A stretch of 64,000 nt of DNA from Epiperipatus broadwayi (lineage: Eukaryota > Onychophora > Udeonychophora > Euonychophora > Peripatidae): NCBI GenBank assembly GCA_028023455.1, contig JAQFVV010012400.1, forward strand, positions 14,329,748-14,393,747, written 5' to 3'. Positions 23,117-35,137 of this stretch are shown here, in pieces (positions within the stretch are counted from its first letter, which is position 1; each line of letters starts with the position of its first letter). Position numbers and translations under genes: made by a program. Under the pieces are notes generated by a model, which saw nothing but the letters and a program-made list of their open reading frames with translations, was not told the DNA's origin and searched no databases.

Positions 23117-23600
23117 CATTGGTCGCCAACCTGGTCTCTCCTGCTCACTACGAGGTGTTTAAAGCTTTCAGATGGGCTGTGAATATTATAGATTACTAGA
23201 GGTGCACAATAGGGTTTAAATTTTTTTGCAGAGTTGCTCGTGCCTTAAATAAATTAATTTTCAAGTTTAAAATAAAATAAATACATTTTATTCTTTCAAA
23301 TTGATCTAAATTTGCTACTCACTTTGTACTATTATATATCTATTTAAATATACTATTATAAACCCTTTTTTGTATAATTATTTCCATAAGCACTAAAGTA
23401 GCGATGGGCAATAGAGAAATTATACTGTTAACAAGAGTACAAGTCGTCAAGCGTTGGTGGTCGAGAGGTCAGCGACAGCTGTTTTTACAAGCTGTTGTCC
23501 CAGGTTAGCGGGTTTGCTTCCTGGCTGATGCTATGGCACATGGGAAAATAAACAAGAGTACAAGTATGGGCTGAAGGTAAAAAAAGATTGACGACCTCTG
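23117..23600. mobile_element. Non-autonomous hAT element with 8-bp target duplication
   Basis: The ends form 16-bp imperfect terminal inverted repeats: CATTGGTCGCCAACCT-like on the left (the first base at 23117 or 23118) and the complement of ATTGACGACCTCTG on the right. The octamer GTCTAATC occurs immediately outside both ends (23109-23116 and 23601-23608), the duplication length expected for hAT transposition. The 484-bp body has no transposase. A SINE (23445-23550) is nested inside with its own duplication. Confidence 0.85.
23445..23550 (+). mobile_element. tRNA-derived SINE nested in the hAT element
   Basis: A 106-bp insertion is flanked by a perfect 15-bp duplication (23430-23444 and 23551-23565, AACAAGAGTACAAGT). 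It carries a polymerase III A-box-like TGGTGGTCGAGAGG and a B-box-like GGTTAGCGGGTTTGCTTCC and ends in an A-rich GGGAAAATA. The tRNA-like part most resembles a leucine or serine type (long variable arm), but this is not certain. Confidence 0.75.
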
Positions 23601-23859
23601 GTCTAATCTATTGCATATTCTAGTTTACTAATCAGAGCCAAAATTGATATCTGTATAAAAAAAAGAGCCTAAAATAACTTAGAAATAAGGAATGTCTTTT
23701 ATTATTTACATATAGAAATAGGAAGTTTATTCATTGTAGTAACAGAAGTATAATATAAAAGTAAGGATTATTATTCGTTATAAATGTATAAACAAGTAAT
23801 TAATTTGTTTTACTGTCAGTGATTATTTCCTATAATTTTTTTTCTTTTAGATGTTATAG

Positions 23860-24200
23860 ATAAAAATTTGGATTATAGTTGTAATTTCTATAGAGATAAA
23901 AGAGAAAGAAGAAGGAAGAGAGAAAGTATTGAACATTTATTTTTGGAGTGTAGAATGTTGAAAGAAGGTCAAATAAATTATATTGTGAGTGGAAGAAAGC
24001 AAAAGTAAAGAGAGTGAAAGAGATAGAGATTTTATAATTTTTATTTAGATTTATGTGACCAAATTGGGGAATATGAGAATAGAATAGTGGAACTACCAGA
24101 TTATGAATAAGTGAAACTTATTGAAGAATTATAAAGAAGTTTGAAGGAAGTAATATTTTATTTGGCTATCAGAGTTTCTGGGCATAAGCCTATGCACAGA
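23860..24200 (+). pseudogene. Possible LINE C-terminal relic
   Basis: A broken frame reads SIEHLFLECRMLKEGQINYIV near 23930-23990. This resembles the Cys/His segment at the end of many non-LTR retrotransposon ORFs (xxEHLLxECP). Stops interrupt the rest, and the match is short. Confidence 0.3.
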
Positions 24201-24597
24201 AATTTATTTCAGACTTTATTTCAGGAGAAGCCATTTTACATTACATTTTATAATATATAACAATATGAAATCTTTAGCAAAGCTAATTGAATGTGTAGAA
24301 TGTTGCATAATTTCTTTCAAAAAAAAACATTTAATACACTTCAGTTACTATTAAATTTTTATCAGTAATAACTATCTTAATATTAATAAGTGAAAGACCA
24401 AAACCTTCGACAGAAGCGCCTTAAAAATGCTTATGTGACAGCCAATCAGATGCAGTAATGACTGCACATGGTTAATAAATTTAATATATTTATTTTAATA
24501 TTAATTTTGTCCATTGGAAAATATGATATATAACTTCTATCCCCTCCCCCTTCCAAATGATATTGTTTAAAAGTAAAATCAACTTAATAAAAAAAGC

Positions 24598-24749
24598 CAA
24601 TAAACATCACATGACTACCCCCTCTTATGCTTGTGTATAACTGTTGTTAAAACAGGCAAAGCTCACTATATATATTGCCACACACAGCAAGCTAGAGTAA
24701 TCAATGGATGCTGTGTGTGGCAATATATATAGTGAGTTTTGCCTGTTTT
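24598..24749 (+). mobile_element. Short inverted-arm retroposon, ribozyme-less relative of the 61-kb element
   Basis: A 152-bp insertion is flanked by AATAAAAAAAGC on both sides (24586-24597 and 24750-24761). It starts with the same ~45-bp head as the 61-kb copy (ACATCACATGAC..., GCTTGTGTATA). A 61-bp left arm starting AAAACAGGCAAAGCTCAC then joins directly to a shorter inverted right arm ending GTTTTGCCTGTTTT. The loop that carries the ribozyme in the 61-kb copy is absent. Confidence 0.75.
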
Positions 24750-24761
24750 AATAAAAAAAGC

Positions 24762-27700
24762 TTAAAGTTATATCTCAAATTCTAAGGTGATAGATTTAAT
24801 TTTATAATAATATATTTATAATGTAACAGCAGGACATCTGCATCCATGCCTACGACCTGAGTTTGAGACTGGGCTGAGTAAGCTAGCTAACTATTATTGG
24901 TAAGTAAATGGGTATCTAGCTAAACTTAGCTAGAAATAAAACAAGGTTAGACATCTATTCAAATCATCATTAGCTGTTAGTTGGTAAGTCGTTTGGTTGG
25001 AGTTTTTTACTTTACTATGCATATAGGGTTAGAATTAGATATTTTAAGTACTTTTCATTTGATCGATTATTATATATATATATATATATATTAATTACTG
25101 CATTTGCTGGCATGCTCTTGTCTTGATGTTCAAATCTATAGCCAGAGAAGAGCTTATATTATTTCTTTCATATATCTGGTCAACAGTCAACCCAACTTAT
25201 TATTCAATTATTGATCAGCAAGTGAGCATCTAGTTATTTTTAAGTAGATGATGATCAATAATGAAAATAAATCTTAAATTGTCACTATTCAATATTTGAT
25301 TAGCTGTTAAATATTGTGTTCCCCTTTTTTGTTTCTCTGCAGATTAGAGATGCCAGAGAGGCCTTTACTCTTTAGCTGTATTTTTTAATATCTGTTTTTA
25401 TCTTTTAGGATACAAATAATTGAAGTAAAACATATTTGATATAACCTACTGTTGTTGGACAAGGTTTCTCAAATAACTAAAGAGAATGACAAAAGTAAAG
25501 GCATTGGTCAGTACTGGATGGTGCAGATTTTACACCTTTTTTATTCTCATTTTACCTCTGGTTAACAATAGTTAGATATCTATTTACCAAATAGCCAATT
25601 ATGCCAGTTGTAAGCTAAAGATCTTATGAAATATTTTTAAGCTTAACCTTGACCTGATTCATACCCTAAGTCATAGATGTGGCACGTAGTTGCATTAATT
25701 ATTGAACCCAGGGCCTTTCATATGTATAGAATTATTGATTCATATTTAATGTTAATATATCTTAAAAATTAATAGCTGAAACAATACATATATATTATGA
25801 TACAAGGGATATATAGAATAACATATTCAAAATGAGTATAATTTTTATTTTAAAAAAAAAAAATTTTTTTTTTTTTGACAATTAGTAAAATGCAAAATCA
25901 ATAATATTAGTATTATAAGATCAAATAATTTACACAGAGCATGCTCAAAGCAAATGCATTCTACTTATCTAAGGCTATTTATTATAGCTTTATTTTTCAT
26001 ATAATTAGTTAATATCTACAAGAAAACTTGTGTATGATGAATTTCCTTCCTAGATGCAGATAAAGTAAACAAACCATTGATGCATTTCCTGACCAAGTGA
26101 TATTACTTGATCATCAGCATTGTAGTTTGCCATTGTTTGAAATTCTCCAAAACAATGTGAAAAATATATAGCCTGAGCATTTTAGATTTAGTTGTGAAGT
26201 GGCCTGCAGTGATGAAGCTTATTAATATTTAAGCATTAGATAATGATAATTTTCACATGAAACAATGGTTGTCTGTGATTTTCATGATATGGAGTTCATT
26301 CCAGTAATTGAAAGTTTCCCTTCAAACTGAAGAGTTTTTAAAGTTATTCAATCCATATCAAGCGATAAATTGTTATTGAACCATTTTTAGGTGAAAAGTT
26401 CCCAAGATGAGAGACAATATAGTGGGCATAAAAGCAAATTAAGATGTAGTCTTTATCACAGTAAAGGAAGGTGTCATATCTATGTGCACTGAGCCCATAG
26501 TTTATCTTACTAGATAATATTAATAATAATCATTTGGTTAATTGTTCAAGAAGTCATATGATATCTGAGCACCCAGATTAAGATTGAGCTGTGATCAAAA
26601 AATCTTTAACTTTTGAATCTATTTCTGAGCTAAACTATCCAAAATATACATAGCTATTCAGTAGAATGGGAGAAATAAAAGAGAGTGAAGTTTTTACACA
26701 ATTTTCATGATAAGTACAGTAGAACTGTGGAAAAAAAAAATATTATATCTTAAAATGTAGATATTAAATTAAAATTATACTAGGAAAATGTGTCTTTATA
26801 TAAAATTTTTGATATGTGTGTTCCTTGCTCCAAGAGTTTGAAATTTTCACTAAAGATATCACTAACATCTAATTCCAAGAGGAATATTTTTAATAAAATG
26901 CTAATAATTGTAATATTTACATTCTCACTTTCTCCTGAGTCATTTCAAGTATTTTCAAGTGAAATCAATTAAAGGAATTAATGTTAATGATTAAAATATG
27001 TTGAACTCTAAATAAATATAGGATTTGCCAAATCCAGATTTCCACAGTCAGTGCTGGAGTACAAATCTTTCACATTTTTAGGCAAGAGCAAATTTTGTTA
27101 ATCTTAAATAACAAAAAAAAATTTAAACCATATTTTATTTTTTTAAAAAAAATGCACACTATATTTATACCATTTATAATTGTTATACTTTTGTAAAACT
27201 GTTTGTTTATTACTATTTATATTTACTGTCTGGGCTCTGCATATTTTCTTCTGTGTATTTACTTTATTTTTTAATGTATATTATGAAAATACTTGAAACA
27301 AAATATTTAATAGTTTGTTTTTTTTTTTTTAAGTTCAATTTCAATTTGAGTGGTTAAATTGCTGGGAACTTTTTTAATCTCTTTTCCATTACTTTCAGCA
27401 GTCTATAATTAATAGCACTTGAATGGAACATGCTTTTGATTTTCTGAAATGTTTTTGACTTATTTATAACATTAAATTTTGAGTTTAATAAAATTGTTAT
27501 TGCATGCATATTAACCAAAAGTATTTCAAATCTTTAATGAACTCTCAAAGATCTAAAAAATATTAAGGCTGAGTTTTGCATTCTAATGATCTCTAATATT
27601 TTTTGTTTTCTCCAGTTTGCAAATTATATATGTATTATATTGAAATAAATGTTGCACCTATAAAAATAGTCATTAAAGAACAAATTCTTTTGTGTACCAA

Positions 27701-30700
27701 TAAAAAATACATATATGAGCAAATAACATATTTTTATAAACACAACTTTGTTAAAATAACATAAATAAATAAATAAATCTTTATAATTAATTATAAGTAA
27801 ACAACATTAGTTAAAAATAGATAAGTTATTATTTTGATAATGAAAAAAATGACGAATATTATTAATTAAATGAAGAAAAAAAAAAGGATTAAAAGTAATT
27901 AACTTTTTTTTTATTTAATTAAATTTTGATTTCAGAAGTATATATATAATTACTTAAATCCAGAATAGTACATTACTATATATTAAATATATATTACATT
28001 TATCAAATTGATAGAAAACTGTAAGGCCTTGAGAAGGGAGATGAAAACAATTTTGACCTGATTAAGTCTAGCCATAAGTGTAACAAGATTAGGATTTTTT
28101 GTAATGGGTCATATTGACTTAATTATAATTATTTTTGTAAGCTTTTGAGCAAACTGATGTAAATAGTTGAAGGGTATTAATATAAAATTATATGCTCAAA
28201 GTCTGTAATAATATTTTGGACATAATAGCCTCCTTAATTTATTTATAGAAAATAAAATTAGACAAAATAGTATGATAGAAATATATATTACAGCTATGTA
28301 GCAGCTTATGTAATAAATTTAAATTTTTATTAAATTAATCTATTTTGACATAGCCCTCTTTATAAATATTATAAAACAACATTGATATTCATAGACCTCT
28401 AGTGGTTATTTTTCAAATATTAATGTTATTATCAATCAAGCAAAGTTGGTATTTGAATCAAACAAAAAATAGTATGTCAAGAATTATTCATCTAATGTAG
28501 AACCATCTATTGTAAATTTGAATAATCAAAAACTGATCTGTGAATGGTGATATTATTGCACTATTCTATCTAGTATCCATTAATTGTCCAGTTTTATAGT
28601 AGTGGTTGTAAAATAGGAGGAAGAGATATGCTCTTGGAAATGTATGAGAAAGTTGTGATATTGTTAAAGCATTAAGAAAAAATTAGAGAAAACTTTCAGA
28701 TTAGGCAGTTATCAGTGGGTATAGCTTTAATATGAAAATCACTAAGTTGATAATTTGTAATTTATTGTTTCTAATTATTGAATTTGAATGCGCTTGATGT
28801 AAATAGAAATCTTCGAGAACACTAATTCAAGATAAATTAATACTGAGTTTTGGTTCTTTAAAAAATTATCAAAATGATAAAAATTTACTGCAAGAAGGGA
28901 TAAACCCTACTGATTTAGAAGGGGTAAATGATTAACCAAAATAAATTGATTACATATAATACAAAGTTGTAATTCAAATGGTATAGAGATATATTTTTTG
29001 CTAGTGTTTGTAGCAATACAATGGATAGGGATATATAGCGGACTCAAGTGAAATAAGCATCTTAATTTAATTTTGAAACACTCTTGATGATTCTATTACA
29101 AAAAATATATATAATGTATTGGAAAATTTTAGTTTCCTTTAGAGTAGTGACATTAAGGGTACTATGATTTTCTTAGTGTGTATGTTATGACTATGTATAA
29201 CTCATGGCAAAATATATTGCCCTGCTTAATTATATGATTATTACATGGAAATGCGTGGGTTTTGGTGTGACTAGGCTCAGATAGAGTGATTGGGGCTTGG
29301 TGGTCCTGGGCCTTGGACCTCATTGCCTATTGTGGTAGTTGACGAAATGCTGAATGGGTGCCTATTCGGATGAAGCAATTAGGTCTTCGCCTCAGGTCCG
29401 GGGTGTGATATTCATGGGCCTTCTAAGATGCTCATCCGGGCTAGATCGTATTGATTGATGCACAAATAGATGTTAAATATGATTGGGAATGTACTTATAT
29501 AGATATAATTGTTACGAAATGTATAGCCTATTATAATCAAATGAATAATTTGTTATATTTATAAAATTAAATGCTTTGTAATTAGTAACAGGAAAGTAGA
29601 CCCAAAATAATCTGTAATCTTTTGATCAATAAATGTTAGGTTGCTCTTGAAACATTAAGAAAAAAATTGTTATTAGTAATATTTAATAATAATACTTAAA
29701 AATAATAGAGAAATGGCATAATAAAAAATAAAGTTATTGGGGGTTTTTTTTAATTCAATTTGTTAGCCAAATATTTATTTTAACAAAAATCTATTTGCTA
29801 TTATAATATTTAGTTTTCAGTTACAAAAGAACAAAAAAAATTGTAATTATTATACTGCATTTATATAATCATCAAATTGCATCTGTATTTTTAATTTATA
29901 AAAGATTATGTATACAGAAATATTAAAATTCTGACTTTCATATCGTTTTTGTTAATCTATTTTTAAAATGACATGATTATTTATTAACCTATTATTACAT
30001 TTCCTTTTTTAAAATTATTTATATTTGTCAACGACTTTAAAATATTTGCAGTTTATTGTTCTTTTATTTATTAAGTTGTCAATTTTTTTTTCTGATACTT
30101 TAATAATGGAAGTACTATTTCTTTAATCATTCAGCCAAAACAAAATTTAAACTTTTACAGAAATTTTGGAAACTTTACAGGTCTTTTCATTATTGTTAGG
30201 AAACACTGATCTTTATTATCAAAGAATATAGTTGTTTATTTAAATCTTTTCAATAATTTGTACTCTTTTTTTTTTTTAATATCTTTTCTTAAGAGTATAG
30301 TTTTTTTTTTTGCCTAGCATTTAATCTCACTTTCATTTTTTTACCATATTATTTATTTGGTCAGCAAGATAATTTTAAATATATTATTTTAATTGCTCTG
30401 TGCATCTTAGCACAGTGATAGACTGTTAGACTTTAATGATGGTATGTTTCTTCTGGCATTCGAATGTCACATGACATCCTCAGATTTTTTTTTTTTTTAA
30501 GTTGCAACATCAAAATAACTCATACTTGACTGATAATATAAGTATCAGACCTTTTCACTTTTGCCAGAAACATTATATTAAAATAAATACCTATTTTCAT
30601 AAGAAATTCCACCAATATTCTAAAATGCATTGTCACAGTGGTTCATTTATTATATAATAGCCCTTCCATATCCATGACATTTGAGTCTAAGGGTTGTCAC

Positions 30701-31672
30701 AGATAATGAAATTAGTAATTGAACTATATAAAATATACATTAACAAACACATTTGTTTGTGCGCGCATTTATGCTATAAAACATATGTATATAGTGTATA
30801 TGTACACATAGATGTTTAAAAACAAGTTCAGTAAAACCTAAAAATTAATTGTAATTATCAAGGTGTTTGATTTTTTTTTCCATTTGATCTCAAATAGTTC
30901 TATTTAATTCTTGGTCCTTTTCTAATTAATTTAATTGGAATCATTGAAGAAAAAAGAATAAGAAAAATCACTTGCTACTAGAATTAAAACTAGAACTATA
31001 TAACCCTCAGAAGATATAAGCTATTTCAGTTAACTATTGTATAACTATCACTGGTGCTTTATGGTTTTGTAGACCCCTGGGCAAGTTTGAACTTGGGGCT
31101 CCTGTTTTGCTGCTGTCATTTTCTCAATTTTTATTGCTACAAAATCTTGTAATAAGGTTTGATTGTTTTTTTAATTCCACCTCTCTAATTTTCTGCTTCT
31201 TTCTTTTTTTGAACCCAGATTCATACTTTATTTTCATCACCCTAAACTATTATTTTTATATTGGTTTATTGTATAATTTATTATTTTTTACTTTATTTAT
31301 CTAATCGTTTTTCACAATTAAACAAAATAATATTTTAATGTATAGTGTAAAATAGAAATCTAATATTCTACCCCAATTACAGAATATAAAATGAAAGAAA
31401 ATTTGTTTAAATCAATTGTACATTATCGCAGGTAAAAAGTCTTTTCCAAATCATATGTTAGAATTAGTCCAAAATATAAAACAAATATTTTAACAACAAA
31501 ACAAACAAAATGTTTGAAACTTATACATTTATTGTTAATACAATAATACATATTACACTTGTTGATACAAACTTGTTGATATCAGCGATCAGTCATATGT
31601 ACTGCCTGTACTATAGGAATGACATGGTCTGTTATACTTATCAATTTTAATATCCCATTTGGATTGAAGGAC
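24762..31672 (+). other. AT-rich intron, no gene recognised
   Basis: About 7 kb of AT-rich sequence with a (TA) run near 25070, A/T homopolymers and many stops in all frames. A distinctly GC-richer island lies at 29230-29455. I recognise no protein or RNA gene. Translations of 26050-26700 look like decayed coding sequence in places but match nothing I can name. Confidence 0.6.
29230..29455. other. GC-rich island of unknown origin
   Basis: About 225 bp with roughly balanced base composition sits inside AT-rich intron, with sharp borders. It contains blocks such as GGTCCTGGGCCTTGGACC (partly self-complementary) and TCAGGTCCGGGG. No long frame is open. It may be the tail of a retroelement or a small fragment of foreign repeat. 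Confidence 0.4.
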
Positions 31673-31925
31673 CTCCAGTGATGAAATAAGCATGATAGTA
31701 AATGATATTTACTACTTATCAACAATAACCAGAGCAAATGTAACAAAATTTTATTCTTCTAATCATGTCATATGATATAAGATTTTAAGATTAGCAACTG
31801 TAATGCCCATTTCATAGGGATGGTTTCTATTTTGAAATAAAAACAAAATTCATTTATACATTTGCTCTGGGTATTGTTGATAAGTAGTGGTAATTATTTA
31901 CTATTATGTTTATTTCACCACTGGA
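31673..31925. mobile_element. Inverted-repeat miniature element, arms about 85 bp
   Basis: The left arm (31673-31754, from CTCCAGTGATGAAATAAGC) and right arm (31837-31925, ending TTTATTTCACCACTGGAG) are imperfect inverted copies sharing CTTATCAACAAT and AGAGCAAATG blocks. The 80-bp centre has no coding capacity. I see no convincing target duplication. Confidence 0.65.
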
Positions 31926-31931
31926 GGGCGC
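31918..31931 (+). promoter_or_regulatory. CTCF-like motif (one mismatch)
   Basis: CCACTGGAGGGCGC differs at one position from the conserved CTCF core CCASYAGRKGGCRS. It overlaps the end of the inverted-repeat element. Binding is inference. Confidence 0.35.
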
Positions 31932-32486
31932 TGGGGACCGAAGTGAGACTTTAAGGTCCTATAGAAAGCACATTATGAGATAGGGTCATTGCATAGGGTG
32001 GTCTGTACATTGCAATGCACTCTGCACATGGGACTGAAATTTAATTTCCTATTTTTTTACTACAAAAATGTGATATAGAATATTGATTTGGGGACTTTGA
32101 GGCTTCACAGAATTGTCCTTTTGCCCATAGGATAACACACCTCCAAATTAACTATAGATAATAAATTATTTTTTATATAAATTTTCAACAACATTTATTA
32201 CTTTAAAAAACAGGAAGCTTATAATGAGAGGAGTAAAAATTCTATTATTTGTGTCTGTGTATATAAAAATTGCCAACTTAGCAGCTAAATAGTAAATTCT
32301 TTTTTTTTTTTAAAATAAGGAATAAGTGAAACTGTAGATATGGGAAGTTGCAGATACCAGAGTACTAATTGTATTTTTATATTGGACTATTTCCATCATC
32401 TAATATATGTATTGAATGTCTTTAGAAAAATTTAACTATATTTAAATATTCCAAATACATAGTAATAGCACATCACCAGGTTAGTG

Positions 32487-33345
32487 CTGATCTTTTGTCG
32501 TATGGCCACATGGTGAAGCACTGCTATAAACTTTCTGGAAACACATCAACAATATGTCCCCTTCAATTAAATTCACAATAGAATCAGAACAAGAACCAAA
32601 ATTGGCATTCTTAGATGTTCTTGTGTCAAGATTCCCTCATGGCAAAATCAAAACTAGTTTATCAAAAACCTACACATACAGTAAAATACCTAGACTATAC
32701 ATCCAATCACACCAGAAACACAAAACATGGAGTTATATTATCACTATGGAACAGAGCAAAAGAAGTTTGTTCAGAAACCAACGATTTGGAAAAAGAAAAG
32801 ATCTATATAGAACAAACTCTTATGAAAAATGGTTATCAATCAGCTATTATTAAGAAATGTTACATAGGCAACAAAAAGAAACATCAATATAAAAGACAAT
32901 TATTGGTACTATAGTTTACCCATACATTCCAAAAATAGCAGACAAATTAAGGGAAATCTGCAATCAGTAAAACATCAGAACAGCTTTTCAGAGCCATACC
33001 ACCCTACAAGGAATTCTAACATCTACAACGTCTAAAACTTGAAATGATGAAAAGACAAATCTGCATCTATGAAATACCATGTGAATGTGGAAAAACTCAT
33101 ATTGGTGAGACCAGTCATCCCATTGAAATTGCAAGAACACAAACCGATGATTAGAGGAGAAAAAACAGATGTGTCTAAGGTAGCAGAACATGTATGTGCC
33201 AAATGAACATGTGTTCAATTGGGAAATCAAAAAATATTGGATAGAAAAGAAAAGATAAAAAGAAGAAAATTTAAAGAAGCTGCTCACATGACAAATGGCA
33301 AAAAATCCCATATGCCAACCTAGAGTGACTATATATAATGTATGG
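32487..33345 (+). pseudogene. Penelope-like element: RT C-terminus, linker and GIY-YIG endonuclease, frame-broken
   Basis: Reading several frames of the + strand gives, in order: INNMSPSIKFTIE and KLAFLDVLVSR (32535-32640); TYTYSK/ PTHTVKYLDYTSNHTRNTKHGVI (32660-32735); WNRAKEVCSETNDLEKE and LMKNGYQSAIIKKC (to about 32860); TIVYPYIPKIADKLREIC (32905-32960); and EIPCECGKTHIGET (33070-33110), the GIY-YIG-like nuclease block. VSKVAEHVCAK and ILDRKEKIKRRKFKEA follow at 33175-33285. This order is diagnostic of Penelope-like elements and their relatives with a C-terminal GIY-YIG domain. At least three frame changes and several stops make it dead. The catalytic RT palm upstream is missing. It lies in sense orientation in the ALIX intron. 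Confidence 0.8.
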
Positions 33346-33436
33346 ATACCACTAATCAACTTTGCTCTTAGGAAAAAGTGGAGAAATCAGGAACTTCATA
33401 GATAAGTATATGAAATTACTGCAGTCTGTTGTCTTT

Positions 33437-33600
33437 GGCAGAATGGCTCAGTTGGTTAGTGTTACCTTAAAATTCAAAACTCAAGAATCTAAACCCAGGT
33501 TCAAATCCCATGCTAGTACTGTCACAGGTCAGGCCAGCAACACCTGAAGAAGAGGGGAGACTAATACCCCTCGACACATGCATATACTAATCTGTTTGAT
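33437..33600 (+). mobile_element. tRNA-like SINE head followed by a hammerhead-like hairpin
   Basis: GGCAGAATGGCTCAGTTGG and AGGTTCAAATCCC (33437-33511) match the polymerase III A and B boxes at tRNA spacing. About 30 bp later come CTGAAGA (33544-33550), a 6-bp stem GAGGGG/CCCCTC (33552-33572) and GACAC (33573-33577) where a hammerhead has GAAAC. One extra base after CTGAAGA and one substitution in GAAA make it probably inactive. It sits just after the Penelope relic and inside the inverted repeats. Confidence 0.55.
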
Positions 33601-33709
33601 GACTATTACTAACTGTTGAAGGTATTTAGAATATCTAAATAAAGTTAATTTTTTCTAAAAACATTCAATACATATATTAGATGATAGAAATAGTCCAATA
33701 TAAAAATAT

Positions 33710-35087
33710 AAATAGAACACCATCATCACAAACCTTCAGGAAAATACTAGAGTACTAACAGTACTTAATTTTAGGTTTTAGATATTATATCAATTTCCTT
33801 GGTCATTAAAGAAATACTAGATATCAGTGCAAACAGACTCCAACTTTGGAGACAATGTAAATTAACTGCTGCTATTGAAGAAAGCCAGGCATAGAAAGCT
33901 ATCATAAAAATTAGGCTGCAGCACTATCTAATGTCCTTGATTTTACTTAAAGCTTGTACTTTGGTAATTAGAAAGTTGTCACTATAATGTATTTGTATAT
34001 AATTTGGCTTTGGGTTTTAGTAAATATAGTATACCATTTTAAATCGATTGTCATTGGCAACTAATTCATTTGAAAAATGAAGGCCTTCTTTAATAAAAAA
34101 AAAAGTACTATTAATTAATTATTATTTTTGGGTTTCATACAACTTAAGAGATGAGTAATCATCATCATTAGATAGATTCTCTTAATTATCTCAGACCATC
34201 TTTCAAATCCTATTTATTTTTTTGCTTTATTTTTTAAATAACTGGGGGTTTTTTTCTCTTTAAAATTATTCATCAGCTTTTTTCTACTTCTTTTTTTTTT
34301 TCAAAGTTTTTTCTAGAAAATTCTTGATTCCTCTTTCTTATGTCAATTTCACATAAATATCTTTATATTTACTCTCTTCAAAACTCCTCTATTCTTTCAA
34401 ACAATTTATTTTTTCCATTCTCGTTCAAACCATAATCTCATATGTCTTCAATCTTCTTAATTGTACAGATTTCTAACAACATACAAAGCTATATTCCAAA
34501 CAGAACTATTAATGAGCTTCCATCTTAAGTTTATCAACCCCATATATATTGTTGAATGTTACTGGAGATTGTAAGCTAGCTATTTAATATTTATTTATAT
34601 AATTAATATTACTATGGTAAATTTTGTAAGGTTAGCAGCTTCTTTTTATTTTATAGATATTTTAATATTTTTGTACCAATTATAATGTTTTGGTATAATC
34701 ACAAGCCCTATTATTGGAGTTTCTTTTTAATTTGTAAAATTTAAGAAGAAAAAAGCTCTTAATTAAAGGATAATGTTTGTTATTATATTGAAATAGATAT
34801 TATTTAAAAAAATTATTCTAAAAAAATTATATGATTGGAATGTATTTTGATAGAGTTTTTATCATCATTTCCAAATAGTACAGCAAAGAAATGAATTAAT
34901 CATCTTCTTATTCAGGCCTATGGTAATTCTAAACAAAATAATACAAATGTCTGTTATTATAATATTTCAATCAGAGGATGGTTTTTTGTTAGACTTATTT
35001 TCTGATGAAAACCTTTCTTTTGTTGAAATGCTAAAGCAGTTGTGTAGACCAAATAATTGTATTTTGTTTATATATATATTGTACCGG
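33710..35087 (+). other. AT-rich intron, nothing recognised
   Basis: Only T-rich tracts and simple AT sequence. A CTGATGA with a distant GAAAT near 35001-35030 has only a weak stem and was not called. Confidence 0.6.
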
Positions 35088-35111
35088 ACACTCAATCTAT
35101 TCTGATCGCAG

Positions 35112-35130
35112 ATGGCGCCACCAGATCACT
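35112..35130 (-). other. Possible primer-binding-site relic next to the left LTR
   Basis: On the - strand, 14 bases beyond a CCA end, the sequence TGGTGGCGCCATCTGCGA starts with the TGG expected opposite a tRNA CCA tail and is followed by the 25-bp block also found in the internal leader. This would place a 5'-LTR-type junction outside the element, at the left. The tRNA is not identified. Confidence 0.35.
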
Positions 35131-35137
35131 AAGTATC

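Larger units (their letters stand above)
32371..33709. mobile_element. Penelope-like retroelement fragment bounded by ~60-bp inverted repeats
   Basis: The left repeat 32371-32430 and right repeat 33651-33709 are close inverted copies (ATATTGGACTATTTC / GAAATAGTCCAATAT). Between them lie a Penelope-type RT/GIY-YIG relic and a tRNA-like segment. Penelope-like elements can carry inverted terminal sequence, so the repeats may be the element's own ends. They could also be an older hairpin into which it inserted. Confidence 0.5.

Noticed and set aside
26050-26960. Possible transposase relic
   Set aside because: Some fragments look protein-like, but none match a motif I can name, so it was left unannotated.
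32988-33359. 123-codon - strand frame rich in Phe/His/Tyr
   Set aside because: It is the antisense shadow of the Penelope-like relic.
33437-33511. Functional tRNA gene
   Set aside because: The A and B boxes are present, but the acceptor stem does not pair properly, and it continues into a SINE-like body.
35001-35030. CTGATGA...GAAAT as a hammerhead
   Set aside because: Stem II is only about 3 bp with a long loop, and stem I was not found.
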